From: Lepidodermella squamata
Taxonomy: Eukaryota; Gastrotricha
Direction of reading: 5' to 3'
Assembly (NCBI GenBank): GCA_047495785.1
Contig: JBLDXI010000004.1
Location: 682,001-746,000, forward strand
Length of the DNA: 64,000 nucleotides
The position numbers and the translations under genes were made by a program. Shown piece by piece: positions 45,919 through 56,386 of the stretch; positions within the stretch are counted from its first letter, which is position 1, and each line of letters opens with the position of its first letter. The notes under the pieces are model-generated. The model was given only the letters and a program-made list of their open reading frames with translations, ran no database searches and was not told the DNA's origin.

Positions 45919-46802
45919 GCTCGTCTAAAGCCAAACGCTCTCCCAAATGTCCTCCCCCTCGTTGATTTTAATGGCTGCCTACATTCCCTCTTCCTATGGC
46001 CGGGGCGGTTGCAATTCCAACACGTGATGACCCGACGGGAAGCAGGAGGTTGTTCCTCAGTGCTCAACTTGCCCACTCTATCCGTTAGCTGTTTGATGGC
46101 TTCATTCTGCGCTTTGGCAGTCTCGGCCTGCGAAACTAGCGCATTAATGAGGCGATCGGCGGAATCAGATTCCGCTGAGCTGATGGCTCCTATGACTGAA
46201 TTCCCCAAATTACTTAACCTATCTGCTCGCTCTGCCTTTTCCGCACGAGCGGTGATAGTATCTATATCGGCTGGGTCCCCCTCTCTATAAACGGCTACCC
46301 TAAGTTCTGGCCTAAGGCCTAAAGCATACCTGTTAAGCAGTTTGCCGTCGAAGATCAGCTTCTTGTCGGGAGGGTTGTCCTCGTAACCAGCTTGATAAAG
46401 CAGTCGTTTGAGGGCCGTAAGATACTCGCGAACAGATTCGGTCGGTTGTTGGGCTCGAGCCATGAATGTCATCTCAGCTAGGGCTTTATCCGGTTGAAGG
46501 TTTGCGCCTTCCTCCAGTATGGTCTTTGCTGCCGAGAGTTTCGTACATGTTTTAGCGGCAGCTGATTCTTGCCAGACCTCGAGCAATCGCCCTGTGAGGT
46601 ATAAGGGCAGCACCGCGATGACTTTACGCCTGGCGATCAAGGCTTCGGAATCTACACCACCGACAGCATCTGGATCCTCGTCCTTGGCTCCACAAGCGCG
46701 AGCAAGGGCGATAAATTGCTGCCAGCTTTCTTGGAATCGCTCGTAGTTTGTGCCAGAGATTTTCGGAAATGCGTTGAGGGATCGTTGAATTTCGAATGAC
46801 AT
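45864..46802 (-). CDS. gag: Gag of the young Gypsy element (312 aa)
   Basis: The ATG at 46802 follows a 67-nt leader after the LTR. The capsid-like helical region (FQESWQQFIALARACG, LYLTGRLLEVWQESA, ESVREYLTALKRLLYQAG) fills residues 20-170. A CCHC knuckle, CWNCNRPGHRKREC, lies at about 263-276. The C-terminus is basic with FGRAFGFRRAW. The last codons contain the slippery heptamer that leads into the protease frame. The protein would form the particle and bind the RNA. Confidence 0.9.
   Translation of the reverse strand: MSFEIQRSLNAFPKISGTNYERFQESWQQFIALARACGAKDEDPDAVGGVDSEALIARRKVIAVLPLYLTGRLLEVWQESAAAKTCTKLSAAKTILEEGANLQPDKALAEMTFMARAQQPTESVREYLTALKRLLYQAGYEDNPPDKKLIFDGKLLNRYALGLRPELRVAVYREGDPADIDTITARAEKAERADRLSNLGNSVIGAISSAESDSADRLINALVSQAETAKAQNEAIKQLTDRVGKLSTEEQPPASRRVITCWNCNRPGHRKRECRQPLKSTRGRTFGRAFGFRRAWTPPNSSQDQGNEEGQT
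45882..45888 (-). promoter_or_regulatory. -1 ribosomal frameshift heptamer GGGAAAC
   Basis: In the gag frame the bases read G GGA AAC (end of CAG, then GGA AAC), the canonical X XXY YYZ pattern. Shifting back one base leads directly into the protease frame (RGRANLRGDT). It lies within the 55-nt gag-protease overlap, 18 nt before the gag stop. Confidence 0.85.
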
Positions 46803-46849
46803 TGTAGGGCAGGTAATTTATTAACCAAGAAATCGTCGATTTGTAGCTA

Positions 46850-46862
46850 CCAGTGGCCACCA
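46850..46862 (-). promoter_or_regulatory. Primer-binding site of the young Gypsy element
   Basis: TGGTGGCCACTGG on the minus strand starts seven bases after the 5' LTR. It fits a tRNA ending CCAGTGGCCACCA. The seven-base spacer is somewhat long, so the exact primer is uncertain. Confidence 0.6.
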
Positions 46863-46869
46863 GAAAAGA

Positions 46870-47298
46870 TGTAGTACGGAAACTTTGTAAACTAATGAAA
46901 AGTAATATCTCTCGTGAGTTCTTGTACTACTGAATTATTCCTGCGAAGGATTAATATGCGGCTCGTAAAACTTCTTGTAAATGAAATACAATAGCAACCA
47001 AAAGAAAGTCGCGAAAATGCTAAGTCCAAGAGTATAAGTCAAAGGTTTTATTATTTGCATAAAATGATGATTCTTGCACGTTTTCAACGGCGCTTATATA
47101 GGCCGGATAGATCTAAGGAATTTAGTATATTTATGTTTAATTCTTGTGTTGGCTCGACGCCGACATTCCATGGCCAACTGCCAAACTCCTTGGCCAGTTG
47201 CCAACCACGTTATTTTATTCCCTTGGCCGACTGCCAACTTCCTTGGCCAGTCGCCAATTATACGTGAGTACACACACACATCTTATCACCTTTTTACA
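46870..47298 (-). repeat. 5' LTR of the young Gypsy element
   Basis: This is identical to 39362-39790 and begins at 47298 on the minus strand. The TATA-like CTATATAAG is at 47093-47101 and the AATAAA signal at about 47047-47053. Confidence 0.95.
47093..47101 (-). promoter_or_regulatory. TATA box in the 5' LTR
   Basis: CTATATAAG on the minus strand, followed about 45 nt later by a polyadenylation signal, marks the U3/R boundary. It would drive the full-length transcript of the young element. Confidence 0.75.
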
Positions 47299-47302
47299 AT
47301 CG

Positions 47303-47526
47303 TTTCGAGCTTCTTCAATGGGATCGATGTAGTAATCACTACGGCGACTTAGAGCATCGGGACCTGCCAAATTAGTCCCCTTTTTGTGATGGAACGAGAA
47401 ATTATATTGCGACACAAATCTTGCTAGTCTCCCGAGTTTGCTGAATGCATCCTTATGTTTGATATGAAAATATTTACAAATCCGAATTCTTTTCCTTTCC
47501 AATTTTCGTTCAATTTCAAAACTCAC
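47303..47526 (-). pseudogene. C-terminal RNase H fragment of outer Gypsy pol, inverted
   Basis: The frame reads KYFHIKHKDAFSKLGRLARF and then FSFHHKKGTNLAGPDALSRR, the conserved end of Gypsy RNase H. It lies on the minus strand, opposite to the RT at 37179-39184. The start of RNase H is missing. Its first 61 nt are one arm of an inverted repeat whose other arm is at 48831-48891. The young Gypsy element has inserted just after it. Confidence 0.75.
47458..47518. repeat. 61-bp perfect inverted repeat, left arm
   Basis: It is the exact reverse complement of 48831-48891 and brackets the integrase block. It encodes part of the RNase H region (IERKLERKRIRICKYFHIK) in both arms. Confidence 0.9.
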
Positions 47527-48828
47527 CCAGCCTGAAACAGTTCTGGCTGTTTTATTTCTCTTCTTGGATAGCGATCTGTCCTATCGCTACGGTAAAACGT
47601 ACGAACATGCGAACGCTGCATGTTTTCATTCCTGTGACCTTGGTCATATTTTTCAGACTTTTCGCCACGCGATTTCCCATTCTTGTGCCTTCTCATAGGC
47701 TGAGCTCTGGCTCTTGGTTCTCTGTGGCCTTTATTTCCGGTCTTTTCCGCCTTTCTACGGATCTCGTTCAAGTATAACCTCAAATCAGGTTTCCCAGCTT
47801 GAGCTTTCTGCTCATTGGCTTGCCAAAATTCCGTGATTTCCGGAAAATTAGCATTATTATTTTCCGTGTCAACTCTGACAACTGGCGCAGGGGTACCCCG
47901 AGAGGTGGTAGCTTTGGCGTCATCTCGCTTTAACTTAACACTCACCTCCGTCGGCGGTTCGCCGCGGTACAGCATGAGGCGCTCTCTATGTACTCGCTGC
48001 GTTCGCCCCTCGCCGTTAAAGAGCATGATCTCGTACGTATTCTCACCGACTCTTTCGGTGATGGTGTACGGCCCTTGCCAGGGACTGGCTAACTTTGTGG
48101 TCATTCCTACTGGTACCACCTCACTATGTAGCCAAACCAATTGTCCCCTGATGAGTGGCTCCGCGTTGCAGTCTATGTCATGCCTTTCTTTGGCGCGAGC
48201 CTGCTCTTTTGCGATGCGAATTCTCACATCTTCGTACGCTTGACGTAAATTTTCTACTATCTTTTTCGCGTAGTCATTATAGTCTTTTGGCACATCAAAT
48301 CGCGGTTTCAAAGCATCAAAAACTTCTCGTTTTCCTCGTCCAAACAACAGGAAATTTGGGCTAAAATTTGTAACGCTGTGAGAACTATTATTGAAGGCCG
48401 ATACAACACCTGGTAGCAATTCATCCCAATTTTTCTGACCTGAACTGGTACTCATAACTTTCGACAACAAAAGTTGGACTGTTCTGTTGGCTCTTTCGGG
48501 ATAGGGGTCTGTTTTCGGCGAATATGGAGTCGTCCTGGTTTTCTTAACCCCGTAAACTTTCAGGAGTTGTTGAATCAAATTCGAATTCAAGTTACTTCCT
48601 TGGTCAGAGTGAAGTGTATAAGGGGCTCCGAATGTGTCAAAGAGCTCCTTCAGCTTTTCTGCTATTGTTTCTGAAGTAGCATCCTTCAATGGATAGGCGA
48701 AGAGATATTTAGTGAAGCTATCCACAACCGCTAAAATATGCTTATTCCCTTTTGTTGACTCTGGTAGGTCCATTATGTCCATTGAAAGAAAGGACATTGG
48801 AGCATCTGCGGGTAGATGCTGGAGAGGG
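47523..48828 (-). pseudogene. Integrase of the outer Gypsy element, inverted block
   Basis: The integrase core begins LSMDIMDLPES (first Asp), with LHSDQGSNLNSN (second Asp) and TDPYPERANRTV (Glu), so the DDE triad is complete. A GPY-type module (SPWQGPYTITERVGENTYE) follows, then a basic tail rich in Arg, Lys and Gln. The N-terminal HHCC zinc domain is absent. It lies on the minus strand between the arms of a 61-bp inverted repeat, whereas the matching RT is on the plus strand. I infer local inversion in the outer element. Confidence 0.8.
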
Positions 48829-48830
48829 GC

Positions 48831-48891
48831 TGAAATTGAACGAAAATTGGAAAGGAAAAGAATTCGGATTTGTAAATATTTTCATATCAAA
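48831..48891. repeat. 61-bp perfect inverted repeat, right arm
   Basis: Partner of 47458-47518. The copy breaks off after the codons FHIK, exactly where the left arm continues into the rest of RNase H. Confidence 0.9.
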
Positions 48892-48946
48892 GTTGTTAAT
48901 CCACCTTGATTTCAGCCTATCTACAGAAATACACGCACGATTTTCG

Positions 48947-49024
48947 TAACAGAAATAAAGACCATTCGTTGAGTTGCGTATGATTGGTGGTCTCTTGACT
49001 TCAAGACATAGACCAGGGTTAACA
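48947..49024 (+). repeat. 3' LTR end of the outer Gypsy element (78 bp)
   Basis: It is identical to 12677-12754 and carries the AATAAAG signal and the LTR end GGTTAACA. The U3 part is missing. TATT follows, matching the bases before 12580. Confidence 0.85.
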
Positions 49025-49423
49025 TATTCCCTTCTTATTTCTGTCTCGAAAACAGTGTGTGATATTGAATGCTTGCTTCCCGAAGCATTATCCGTGCTAC
49101 TTTTTCAATCCCCCGGTTATTTTACTGTTAGCCTGGCTTTGTCTGAAATTTGGCGGAAATTTTGCTTTTAAACCGAGCTTTTAATTCTAACCACGGCATC
49201 TCTAATTGAAGGCTTGGTCTCCACTCTTCGCATACATAAATTTTATACCTATATTACAAAGTTACTATGAAAATAAAAGAATTGAAATACTCAGAGATTC
49301 GATTCGGCTGTTCAACTCTAAACTTTAAACTATCTTTTCCCATCTTAATCAGGAAGACCGAGGCCAAATCAAATCATAATCGAAGATTTGAGTTTGTACT
49401 AATTCAGTGGCAAATTCATTTTG
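49025..49423. other. Non-coding stretch beside the lectin cluster
   Basis: It probably holds decayed 3' exons of the minus-strand lectin paralog, but none could be assigned. Confidence 0.4.
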
Positions 49424-49793
49424 GATTTTTTATTGCAGGCAAGATTCCGAGGAATGCATCGCATGTTGATTGTTTTGTAGTTGAAACAGCTTCGAGCGTA
49501 CTAGTAAGGAAGTGAATAATGCTCAAGCACTGTTTGTCGAAGTTAGCCAAAAACTCACGCCCGATGAACATGACTCGGGGGACGGCAAGGCAAGGCCGAG
49601 CTAAATTGAAGGCATGACAATGAAATAAATGGTGAATAATGAAACTAGCAACCTGAACTTCATCCAAGAATGAGCAGTTCATTTTACACCCTGTGAAGGC
49701 ATCATTCAGGCGTGAAAAGCAACGCTTATATTCGGCTACGACTAAACCTTGAGAAATGACCGAAGCGAGTAAAATTCGAAGAAAAAAGGTCAT
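49424..49793 (-). pseudogene. Truncated paralog of the Cys-module lectin family (exons 1-3)
   Basis: Exon 1 (49793-49653) gives a signal peptide (MTFFLRILLASVISQG) and the first module half, RCFSRLNDAFTGCKMNC, ending GTTCAG|gttgct. Exon 2 (49600-49559) ends before gtgagt. Exon 3 (about 49500-49424) has SCFNYKTINMRCIPRNLAC, but the donor expected after it is lost. No further modules or lectin domain follow before the Gypsy end at 49024. It lies head-to-head with the next copy and was probably cut off by the transposon or decayed. Confidence 0.65.
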
Positions 49794-50253
49794 AGCTTGA
49801 AAACTCGAATTTTCGAAAAATGAAAAATGGTTAAAATTAATGTCGAAGAAATAGGCTGATAAATTGTCAACTAAGCGAATGATGGTCCATCTCATTAAAT
49901 TTTCAGGAACACGCGTTCGAATCGAGAGAAATTTTTCGATCTCGTTCTCCTTTTTCGCTAACAAGACAATAATTGATTGTCCAAGCCCCAGACACATTTA
50001 AGCACATTTAATAATTGGTCAATTTAGGTCATTTTTTGTCCTAATTTTACTATTGCGTAACTCTTCTAACAAAGCGGACGAGGTCAAATTCCGAATCAAA
50101 GCAAACAGTCAAATTATTGTCCTGTGACTCATTTTTCACGATTGTTCCAATTCTACGTCATTTCCAGCGATTTATTCACCTCAGTTTTAATTAATTTCCA
50201 AGGTTGTGTTAAAAAACTTGATTATAACATTTCGCACCTCAATTATGTTAAGC

Positions 50254-51897
50254 ATGATGAATCTTTTTCTTTCAATTATCATATGGCAAATGATAGCCTC
50301 ATCGCCATCGTTAGCAGCGAAGTCGCGTTGCTTCTCAGTTTTCAATAGCGAATTTAACGGGTGTAAAAGCAATTGCTCACAACAGTTAGAGTACCATGTG
50401 ATCATCATCTAAACAATTTATTTAAAATCTATTTTTATTCTAGACTGGGACTCCGTTTTCTTCATCCGAGAACTGCAGAGACGGGGTGAGTTAACACTTA
50501 TCATTAATTTCCTAAATTCGTCAAATTTCTGTCGGTGCAGGACGCTATACTTTGCTACAACTACAAGACTTACAGCGTTAGATGCATTCAAGACCGATTC
50601 AAATGCAACAGAACCAACGAGCGCCAAGTTTGTCCAACCTCTCGCTCTTTATCCGCTCTTATCAATTCCATTCAGGCGGGAGTTTTCGACAGACACGCAT
50701 TATTCGGGGACAACTGGTCGGATTGCAGAAATGCGTCAGCGCGCTTCGCTGTTAGTTAAAATCTAACCAAATAAATGTCGATTTTATTTTTTTCGAATTC
50801 AGTCACAGCGATTCGAACGCTGCATGAGGGGCGACTCTTTCATAACCTGTTCTCCTGATTCTCTCGCCTGTCCATTCAATTTGGTAATTGGGCAATGTCT
50901 TAACCACTGAATCAAAATTGTTCCGCTTTCGAAGGATCCAGGAGACGAAGCAACTTCGTTTCGCAATCTCGAAGCGTGCTTGAGGGGTGAAGGTAAATTT
51001 GCATGGTTGTCTTGACTAAGCTATGAATCTTTTGAACAGTTAACCTCGCCATTCCTGACGACCGAAAACCGCACATTCGCTGTGTTGACGTGAAGACTCG
51101 ATATTTCTTGGGTTGCCGTCGCCGAAACACAGCCTGCTCGCCAGATGCCGAACTATACGCGCCTAAGCCTTTCGCCAACAAAGTCTTGTGCCTTAGAGGG
51201 GTGAGTTAGGAAGCACTGAATCGACTGAGTTTCAAAAATTCTGGATTTTGTTTTATTCCAGACTGCCGTGCTTTGCAACACCACGTCAGGCAAAGCTTGC
51301 AGCGCGTTCTGTGAAGATGAATCGCAAACAGTATTGTTTGAATTTGTGTTCATGACTCAATTTCATAACGAGGTTTTACATAGGAAATCATTTACTCAGT
51401 TTCACAAGACTTCTCGACAAACTATGCTCAATGTGAACGGAGCCGAGTCGCTTCTGGGAACCATACAGTTCGTTTTGCTTATTGCATTCGTGAAATCCTA
51501 TTTAAACTTGACCCAAACAGCTTGCGAAGAATTTTACGGTTGCGGTAACGGATGGTGGGACATTCACTCAAGATGACGCGAAGCGAGCCTGTTCGAACTT
51601 CACAAACTCTCGCTCAGCTTTGATCAAAACTGAAGCTCAACGGCAAGCTGTCTACCCGCGATGACGAGCGCCTCGGTCACCACTGCTTACATCGGCTTGT
51701 CGAAAACCAAGGACCAGTGGCTGTGGGATGACAGTTCAGCCTATGACAACATGCCACCCTGGGCGCCGGGCTACCCGTCCGAGGCGAAGATGAACCGATG
51801 TGTTGGGCTGGCAAGCATTCTCGATGCAGCTGTGCTTTTGACGGATGGATCTTGCGATTCGCCTTCGGCTAACGCCTACATTTGTGAGACTTTGTGA
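50254..51897 (+). pseudogene. Secreted Cys-module C-type lectin, copy 1 (frameshifted)
   Basis: Ten exons can be placed: 50254-50397, 50454-50485, 50541-50627, 50676-50750, 50803-50883, about 50935-50985, 51040-51200, 51262-51330, 51400-51467 and 51521-51897. Exon 1 gives a signal peptide (MMNLFLSIIIWQMIASS). The body is five modules with four Cys each, for example LCYNYKTYSVRC...C in exon 3 with WSDCRNA in exon 4. The last exon is a C-type lectin domain (IGLSKTKDQWLWDD, MPPWAPGYPSEAK, RCVGLA, DGSCDSPSANAYICE). One base is missing near 51655-51660 compared with the copy at 56009, which breaks the lectin frame. The lectin lacks EPN/QPD, so classical sugar binding is uncertain. Probable role: secreted recognition protein. 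Confidence 0.75.
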
Positions 51898-52120
51898 TGC
51901 GTTCCAATAGTACTTCCACTTCAATAGTAGTTCCAATAGACCGCAATTTCCTCCTCTGCTTTTCTTTGACTGAAACCTGGAACTTCTATTCTCAAACACG
52001 ATTACAACTGAAGAAGTTGAGCAAGATGATCTTGAATTATGTACCTGGGAGCATTTACCGCCAATGCAATATCTTTTCCCCGCTTGCATATTTTTCATGT
52101 TCATCATGTTTTAGGCTCGA

Positions 52121-53493
52121 TGAATCTTTTTATTCGCATTTGCCTGTGGGTCCTTGTCGCAGAGGCTCAGGTTTCGCAAAGTAGGAAATTTCAGCATTGC
52201 TTCTCCGTTTTTAATAACAAATTTAACGGCTGTTCTGAGGAATGCGACCAGCACGAGTATCAGGTTAACACCATCAACTAAATTAACACAATTTTCTAAT
52301 TTTTAGTCCGACCTTTCGTACAGATCCCCCATAGATTGCCTTGAAGGGGTGCGTTTCAAATTAGTTTCATATGTTAGAAGGGTATCAGTGTCCCCGGAGA
52401 CGGCCACCTTCCCCGCCGTATTCGGGCACAATTCCTTTCCTCCGTGTCCGCCTGCGAATCTCCGGCTGCTGCTGCCGCCAATTATTTGATATGTTTTCTT
52501 TTATTTTGAATTACGCTCGACTATGCTACAACCATGCGGACTACAGCTATACGTGCATTCGGGGCCTATTGAACTGCACAAAAACCAACAACGAGATCCA
52601 GGTTCGTCTTGAAGTCGAGAAAATGCTTTCCTCACTTTGTTTCATTTCATTTTCCGATCGAATCTGTAGGCCGGAATCTTTAATTCGAAAGTTGCTAATG
52701 ACGTTACTGTTCTCAAGCTCAATTGGGCTGACACTCTTGATGCCAGAAAAATTTCGCCCGTAAGTTAAAAATGATATACCGACCCAATCGTGTGCCTCAA
52801 CATTTTTAGCCCAGCCAAGAGCAATCTTCTCCTCATCTCCATTAAGAAATGAAAATTGAGATTACTCCATCTACATATTTAGAGTTTGGTTACAAGTAGT
52901 CATTTAACCTTTTCTCATGCCGAGTTTTTCACAGAAATCCGTCTATTCGAGTTCGGCAGACTTCGTGACTAACTATGCGCAATGTAAACGTAAACGAATT
53001 ACTGTGACTGAATTCGTTACATTCCTTTCATCGAATTTAATTGACTTCATCAGCCTGGGAAGAGCTATACACTGCTATACGTGCAAATGCTGAAACATTC
53101 ACGCCAGGCGACGCAAGATCGGCTTGTTCGGAAACCACGAGCTCTCGCTTTCGATCGAAACTGTGATCAAAGCTGTGATCGAAACTGAAGCTCAACGGCA
53201 AGCTGTTTACGCCGCTATGACAAACGCTTCGATCACCACAACTTACATCGGCTTGTCGAAAACTAATGATCAGTGGCCATGGGATGACCTATGAGGACAT
53301 GCCGCCCTGGGCGCCTTGTTTCCCGTCAAAGTCGAAGATGAACCGATGTGTTGAGGTTGGGTTGGCTAGTATCAGCGATGCAGCTCTCTTTGTGCAGAAT
53401 AGATCCTGCGTTTCTCCTTCAGCCTGCGCTTACTCGGTGAAACTCGGTGGTAATCTTCATTTTTTCTGCCCCTTGCTTCAAGCAATGATTTGA
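52121..53493 (+). pseudogene. Cys-module C-type lectin, copy 2 (decayed)
   Basis: Exon 1 (52121-52263) encodes a signal peptide (MNLFIRICLWVLVAEA) and HCFSVFNNKFNGCSEEC. Exon 2 is 52307-52348. The third exon (LCYNHADYSYTC) has lost its AG acceptor. Exon 4 (AGIFNSKVAND) starts at about 52672. Modules 3 and 4 are not found. A late module half (SADFVTNYAQC) lies near 52950. The lectin exon (about 53060-53440) has a short tandem duplication near 53157-53190, a deletion near 53284 (WLWDD reads WPWDD and GSAY is lost), and no YICE end. It is a pseudogene. Confidence 0.75.
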
Positions 53494-53704
53494 TAGTTTT
53501 CTCTTAATTTCGGACATCTCCTGACCTGATTCCGCGGTAACTCAGCTCCAGTTTTGAAGGATGCGATATTTAAACATTTGATGACCTCCGCATCAAACAT
53601 TTTGCCTACCATTCGGACAATTTCTTTGTTTGAATTGAAGTTATCTTGATGCACCAATCACTGAACTCGCCTTGCTTTAAGCCATTTAATATTTATGCAG
53701 CTAT

Positions 53705-53943
53705 ACCAGAATAAATATCACCATATTTATCTACCGAAAGCATGAATTTAGTTTCGGTATCAGAATTCATGCTTTCGGTAGATAAATCACTGCATTTTCG
53801 TGATTAGGGTGATTTTGGGCATGAATTCAGATAAATTTTGGAAACCCGTGAATTATGATACTCACAGGGCCCTATTTGAGGGGATTTCACAAGCTAAAAT
53901 TCCGATTTTTTATCACCCAAATTAGGGTGTTTTTTCTGGTGTA
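53705..53943. mobile_element. Small MITE-like repeat with a perfect 24-bp hairpin
   Basis: The ends ACCAGAATAAATATCACC and GGTGTTTTTTCTGGT are imperfect inverted repeats. Inside, 53725-53748 and 53764-53787 are exact 24-nt inverted repeats (core CTACCGAAAGCATGAATT) with a 15-nt loop. A related copy in the opposite orientation is at about 59600-59740. Confidence 0.65.
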
Positions 53944-54135
53944 CCTATATATAATGTTGATAACTGCTTTATATTTCAAGAAAGTGCGATTTTGCAATAT
54001 TATTTTCGAGAACAAACTCGGGCATCTATCTTCTTTCCCATATCATTATGGTGGATATTGTTAATTTTGCTCTCTTACTCGATATTCTGTAATATCTTTC
54101 CGCCTGTAATATTTCACGTTGGTTTTTTCGGCTAG

Positions 54136-56386
54136 ATGAATCTAATAATTCACATCAGCTTGTTGCTCCTTGCTGCAGACGCTCAACGTGTCACACCTTC
54201 GTTATGGAGGCGTTGTTTCTCACTTTTCGATAACGACTTTAACAGCTGTTCAAATGATTGCAGGGAAGTCGAATACCAGGTTATTACAGTCATTCAAATA
54301 CTTTGAGTTTTAACTTAATTATCCTAAAATCCCTTACCAAGTCCGCCATATGGTTCGATAGGTTTACCGATTGCCGTGTTGGGGTGAGTGTGAATATGAA
54401 ACTATTCCATTTTGCTGAATTTGTGTTCATTTTGCTGTGTAGAACGCTCGACTTTGCTACAACCGTTTTGAATACAGCTTCAGGTGCATTCCTCACGGAT
54501 TGCAATGCAACAAAACCACCGAGAGCCAGGTTTTAAATGCGTCTCGGTTTTCTTAACTTTTTACAACATCATATCGACTCGCAGGCTGGATTCTTCAATG
54601 GACTTCAGACATTTTCGGGCAATTGGGCGCAATGCTTGGATGCCGTACTACGCTTGCCTGTGAGTTGCGAGCCTTTTACCCATAATCTGTTGACTTAATT
54701 GAATATCAATTTTTGATTCAGTTGCAGCCATTTGAACGCTGTTTTTCTGGCGGAAGCTTTGTTTCCTGTTTTCCTATTTCTCTTGGCTGCCCAGCAAATT
54801 TGGTAATTTCACAGTGCTGACATCTGATTTCAATTAGTACTGATTTCAAGGACGTTATCGGAGATCTACTTCCCTCCGGCAATCTAGAACAATGCGCAAG
54901 AGGCTTTGGTAAATTTTCGGGTATCCTCGCTCACTTCAATTAACCTCAATATTTCCTGCATTTTTGATAGTCCCTCCTGCTGTTATTGATGACCAAAAGC
55001 CGCACGTTCGCTGTATGGACGAGAGAACTGGCAAGTTTGTAGCTTGCCGCCGCGAAAGCACAGGCTGCTCACCAGACATCCAGATGACTGCGCCACAGCC
55101 TTACGCAAACAAAAACATGTGCCTTAAAGGGGTGAGTTCTTGCAATACTATTTTCACTGCATTTTCTGTGGTTATTCTGCATTTTTTGCTTTTTTATTAA
55201 GAATGCTGTGCTCTGCCACGAATCATCCGGCGTAACGTGTCGTGCCTTCTGCGAGACAAAATCAGATAGAGTTTGACCGAAATCAACCAGTCATCCTTTT
55301 TTATGCTGTGTATTTTCACAGCTATCGGTCTTCTCGAGTTCCGCAGACTTCGCGACTTGAGGAATGTCAGCGTAGCAGATACACTGTGAGTGACTTCGTT
55401 TCTTCCCTTTCCGATTCCGATTATCGTATATACCGAAGTAGAAGACAACTTCGTACAGCCTCGTCAAAGGCAGTGAGGATCCTCGGGATATTTTTCGGCC
55501 TGAATATTATGACCAAATGTTTTCCCCGTGATTTTTTTTGGTGTTTCCTTGGCCTACGATACCCCTTATTCCCGCGTACTTGGAATCAAAGGGCAGAGCC
55601 TCGGGTTCAACCATTCGAATAACATGCCAATATGCACTATGGCGCGAGTTGATCTGTGAGTTGTGAATATCTTCACAGCTCGCTCACTTTCAGTGGATGA
55701 AGTAGGATCCTCGAGTTGGGGGGAAGGCAGTGTTCGAAGTAGGATCAGGGAGCTGAGGTGTTTCCTAGCAATCAGCCGTAGAAAACAAATGCCCCCTGTG
55801 GTTCTTTCAGCCTTCCGCTGGCTGGAGTTCCGGAGCTGGGGTGTCGCGGCGCCCTAGCACCCCTGTACTTCGCACACTGGGGTATGTGTGGGTAATTTCA
55901 GCCCCGAATTTATCTAGCGAGGATTATCCTGTCGGGTTTCCTGCCAGCGTTCATTTAGCGAACCTGCGTTTATGATAAATAAATATTGTCATGTAAATTT
56001 ATGGACAGCGTGCGAAGAATTTCACTGTTGCAATAACGGATTCAGAAACTTTAACGCAAGATGATGCTAGAAGAGCCTGTTCGAACAACTCAAACTCGCG
56101 ACTGGCTATGATCGAAACCGAAGCTGAACGACAAGCAGTTTACTCGGCGATGATAGACGCCTCGATCACCACTGCTTACATTGGCTTGTCAAAAACTAGC
56201 GACCAGTGGCTGTGGGACGACGGTTCAGCCTATGAGGACATGCCGCCCTGGGCGCCTGGTTTCCCGTCAGAGGCAAAGATGAACCGATGTGTTGGGCTGG
56301 CAAGCATCCTCGACGCAGCTGTGCATTTGACGGATGGATCTTGCGCTTCGGCTTCAGCTATGGCATACATTTGCGAAACCTTTTGA
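54136..56386 (+). pseudogene. Cys-module C-type lectin, copy 3 (one frameshift)
   Basis: Exons: 54136-54279, about 54362-54382, 54443-54529, 54585-54659, 54722-54802, 54851-54908, 54971-55130, 55202-55270, 55322-55385 and 56009-56386. The acceptor gctag directly precedes the ATG. The signal peptide is MNLIIHISLLLLAADA. Modules include LCYNRFEYSFRC, RCFSGGSFVSC...LGC and RCMDERTGKFVAC...TGC. The lectin exon is fully open (IETEAERQAVYSAM, WLWDDGSAYEDMPPWAPG, CVGLA, SAMAYICE). Exon 9 appears shifted: the frame ADFAT meets UGA at 55358-55360, while ECQRSR continues in another frame. A 620-bp last intron contains a dispersed repeat. If exon 9 is skipped or wrongly placed, this copy could be functional. 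Confidence 0.7.
55733..55880. repeat. Dispersed repeat in the last intron of lectin copy 3
   Basis: The segment (GAAGTAGGATC, TTTCAGCCTTCC, CCCTGTACTT) is similar to 62244-62375 in the same orientation. It may be a short transposon piece. It shows that both introns were hit by one family or were duplicated together. Confidence 0.55.

Larger units (their letters stand above)
39362..47298 (-). mobile_element. Young full-length env-bearing Ty3/Gypsy (errantivirus-like) element, 7.94 kb
   Basis: Two 429-bp LTRs (39362-39790 and 46870-47298) are identical at every base I compared. They are flanked by ATCG on both sides (39358-39361 and 47299-47302). On the minus strand the order is LTR, primer-binding site, gag, protease, RT/RNase H/integrase, env-like ORF, an extra ORF, polypurine tract, LTR. 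One in-frame UGA separates protease from RT. Identical LTRs mean a very recent insertion. It landed inside the inverted pol piece of the outer Gypsy element. Confidence 0.95.
12580..49024 (+). mobile_element. Composite Ty3/Gypsy element split by 23 kb of other DNA and by a second Gypsy element
   Basis: The left end is a 175-bp LTR (12580-12754), primer-binding site and gag. The right end has gag tail and pol (36859-39184) and the last 78 bp of an LTR (48947-49024), identical to the left LTR over those 78 bases. TATT precedes 12580 and follows 49024, as a 4-bp target duplication would. Both halves are on the plus strand. I infer one original insertion later broken by insertion or rearrangement. 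Two separate fragments of one family with a chance 4-bp match remain possible. Confidence 0.5.
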
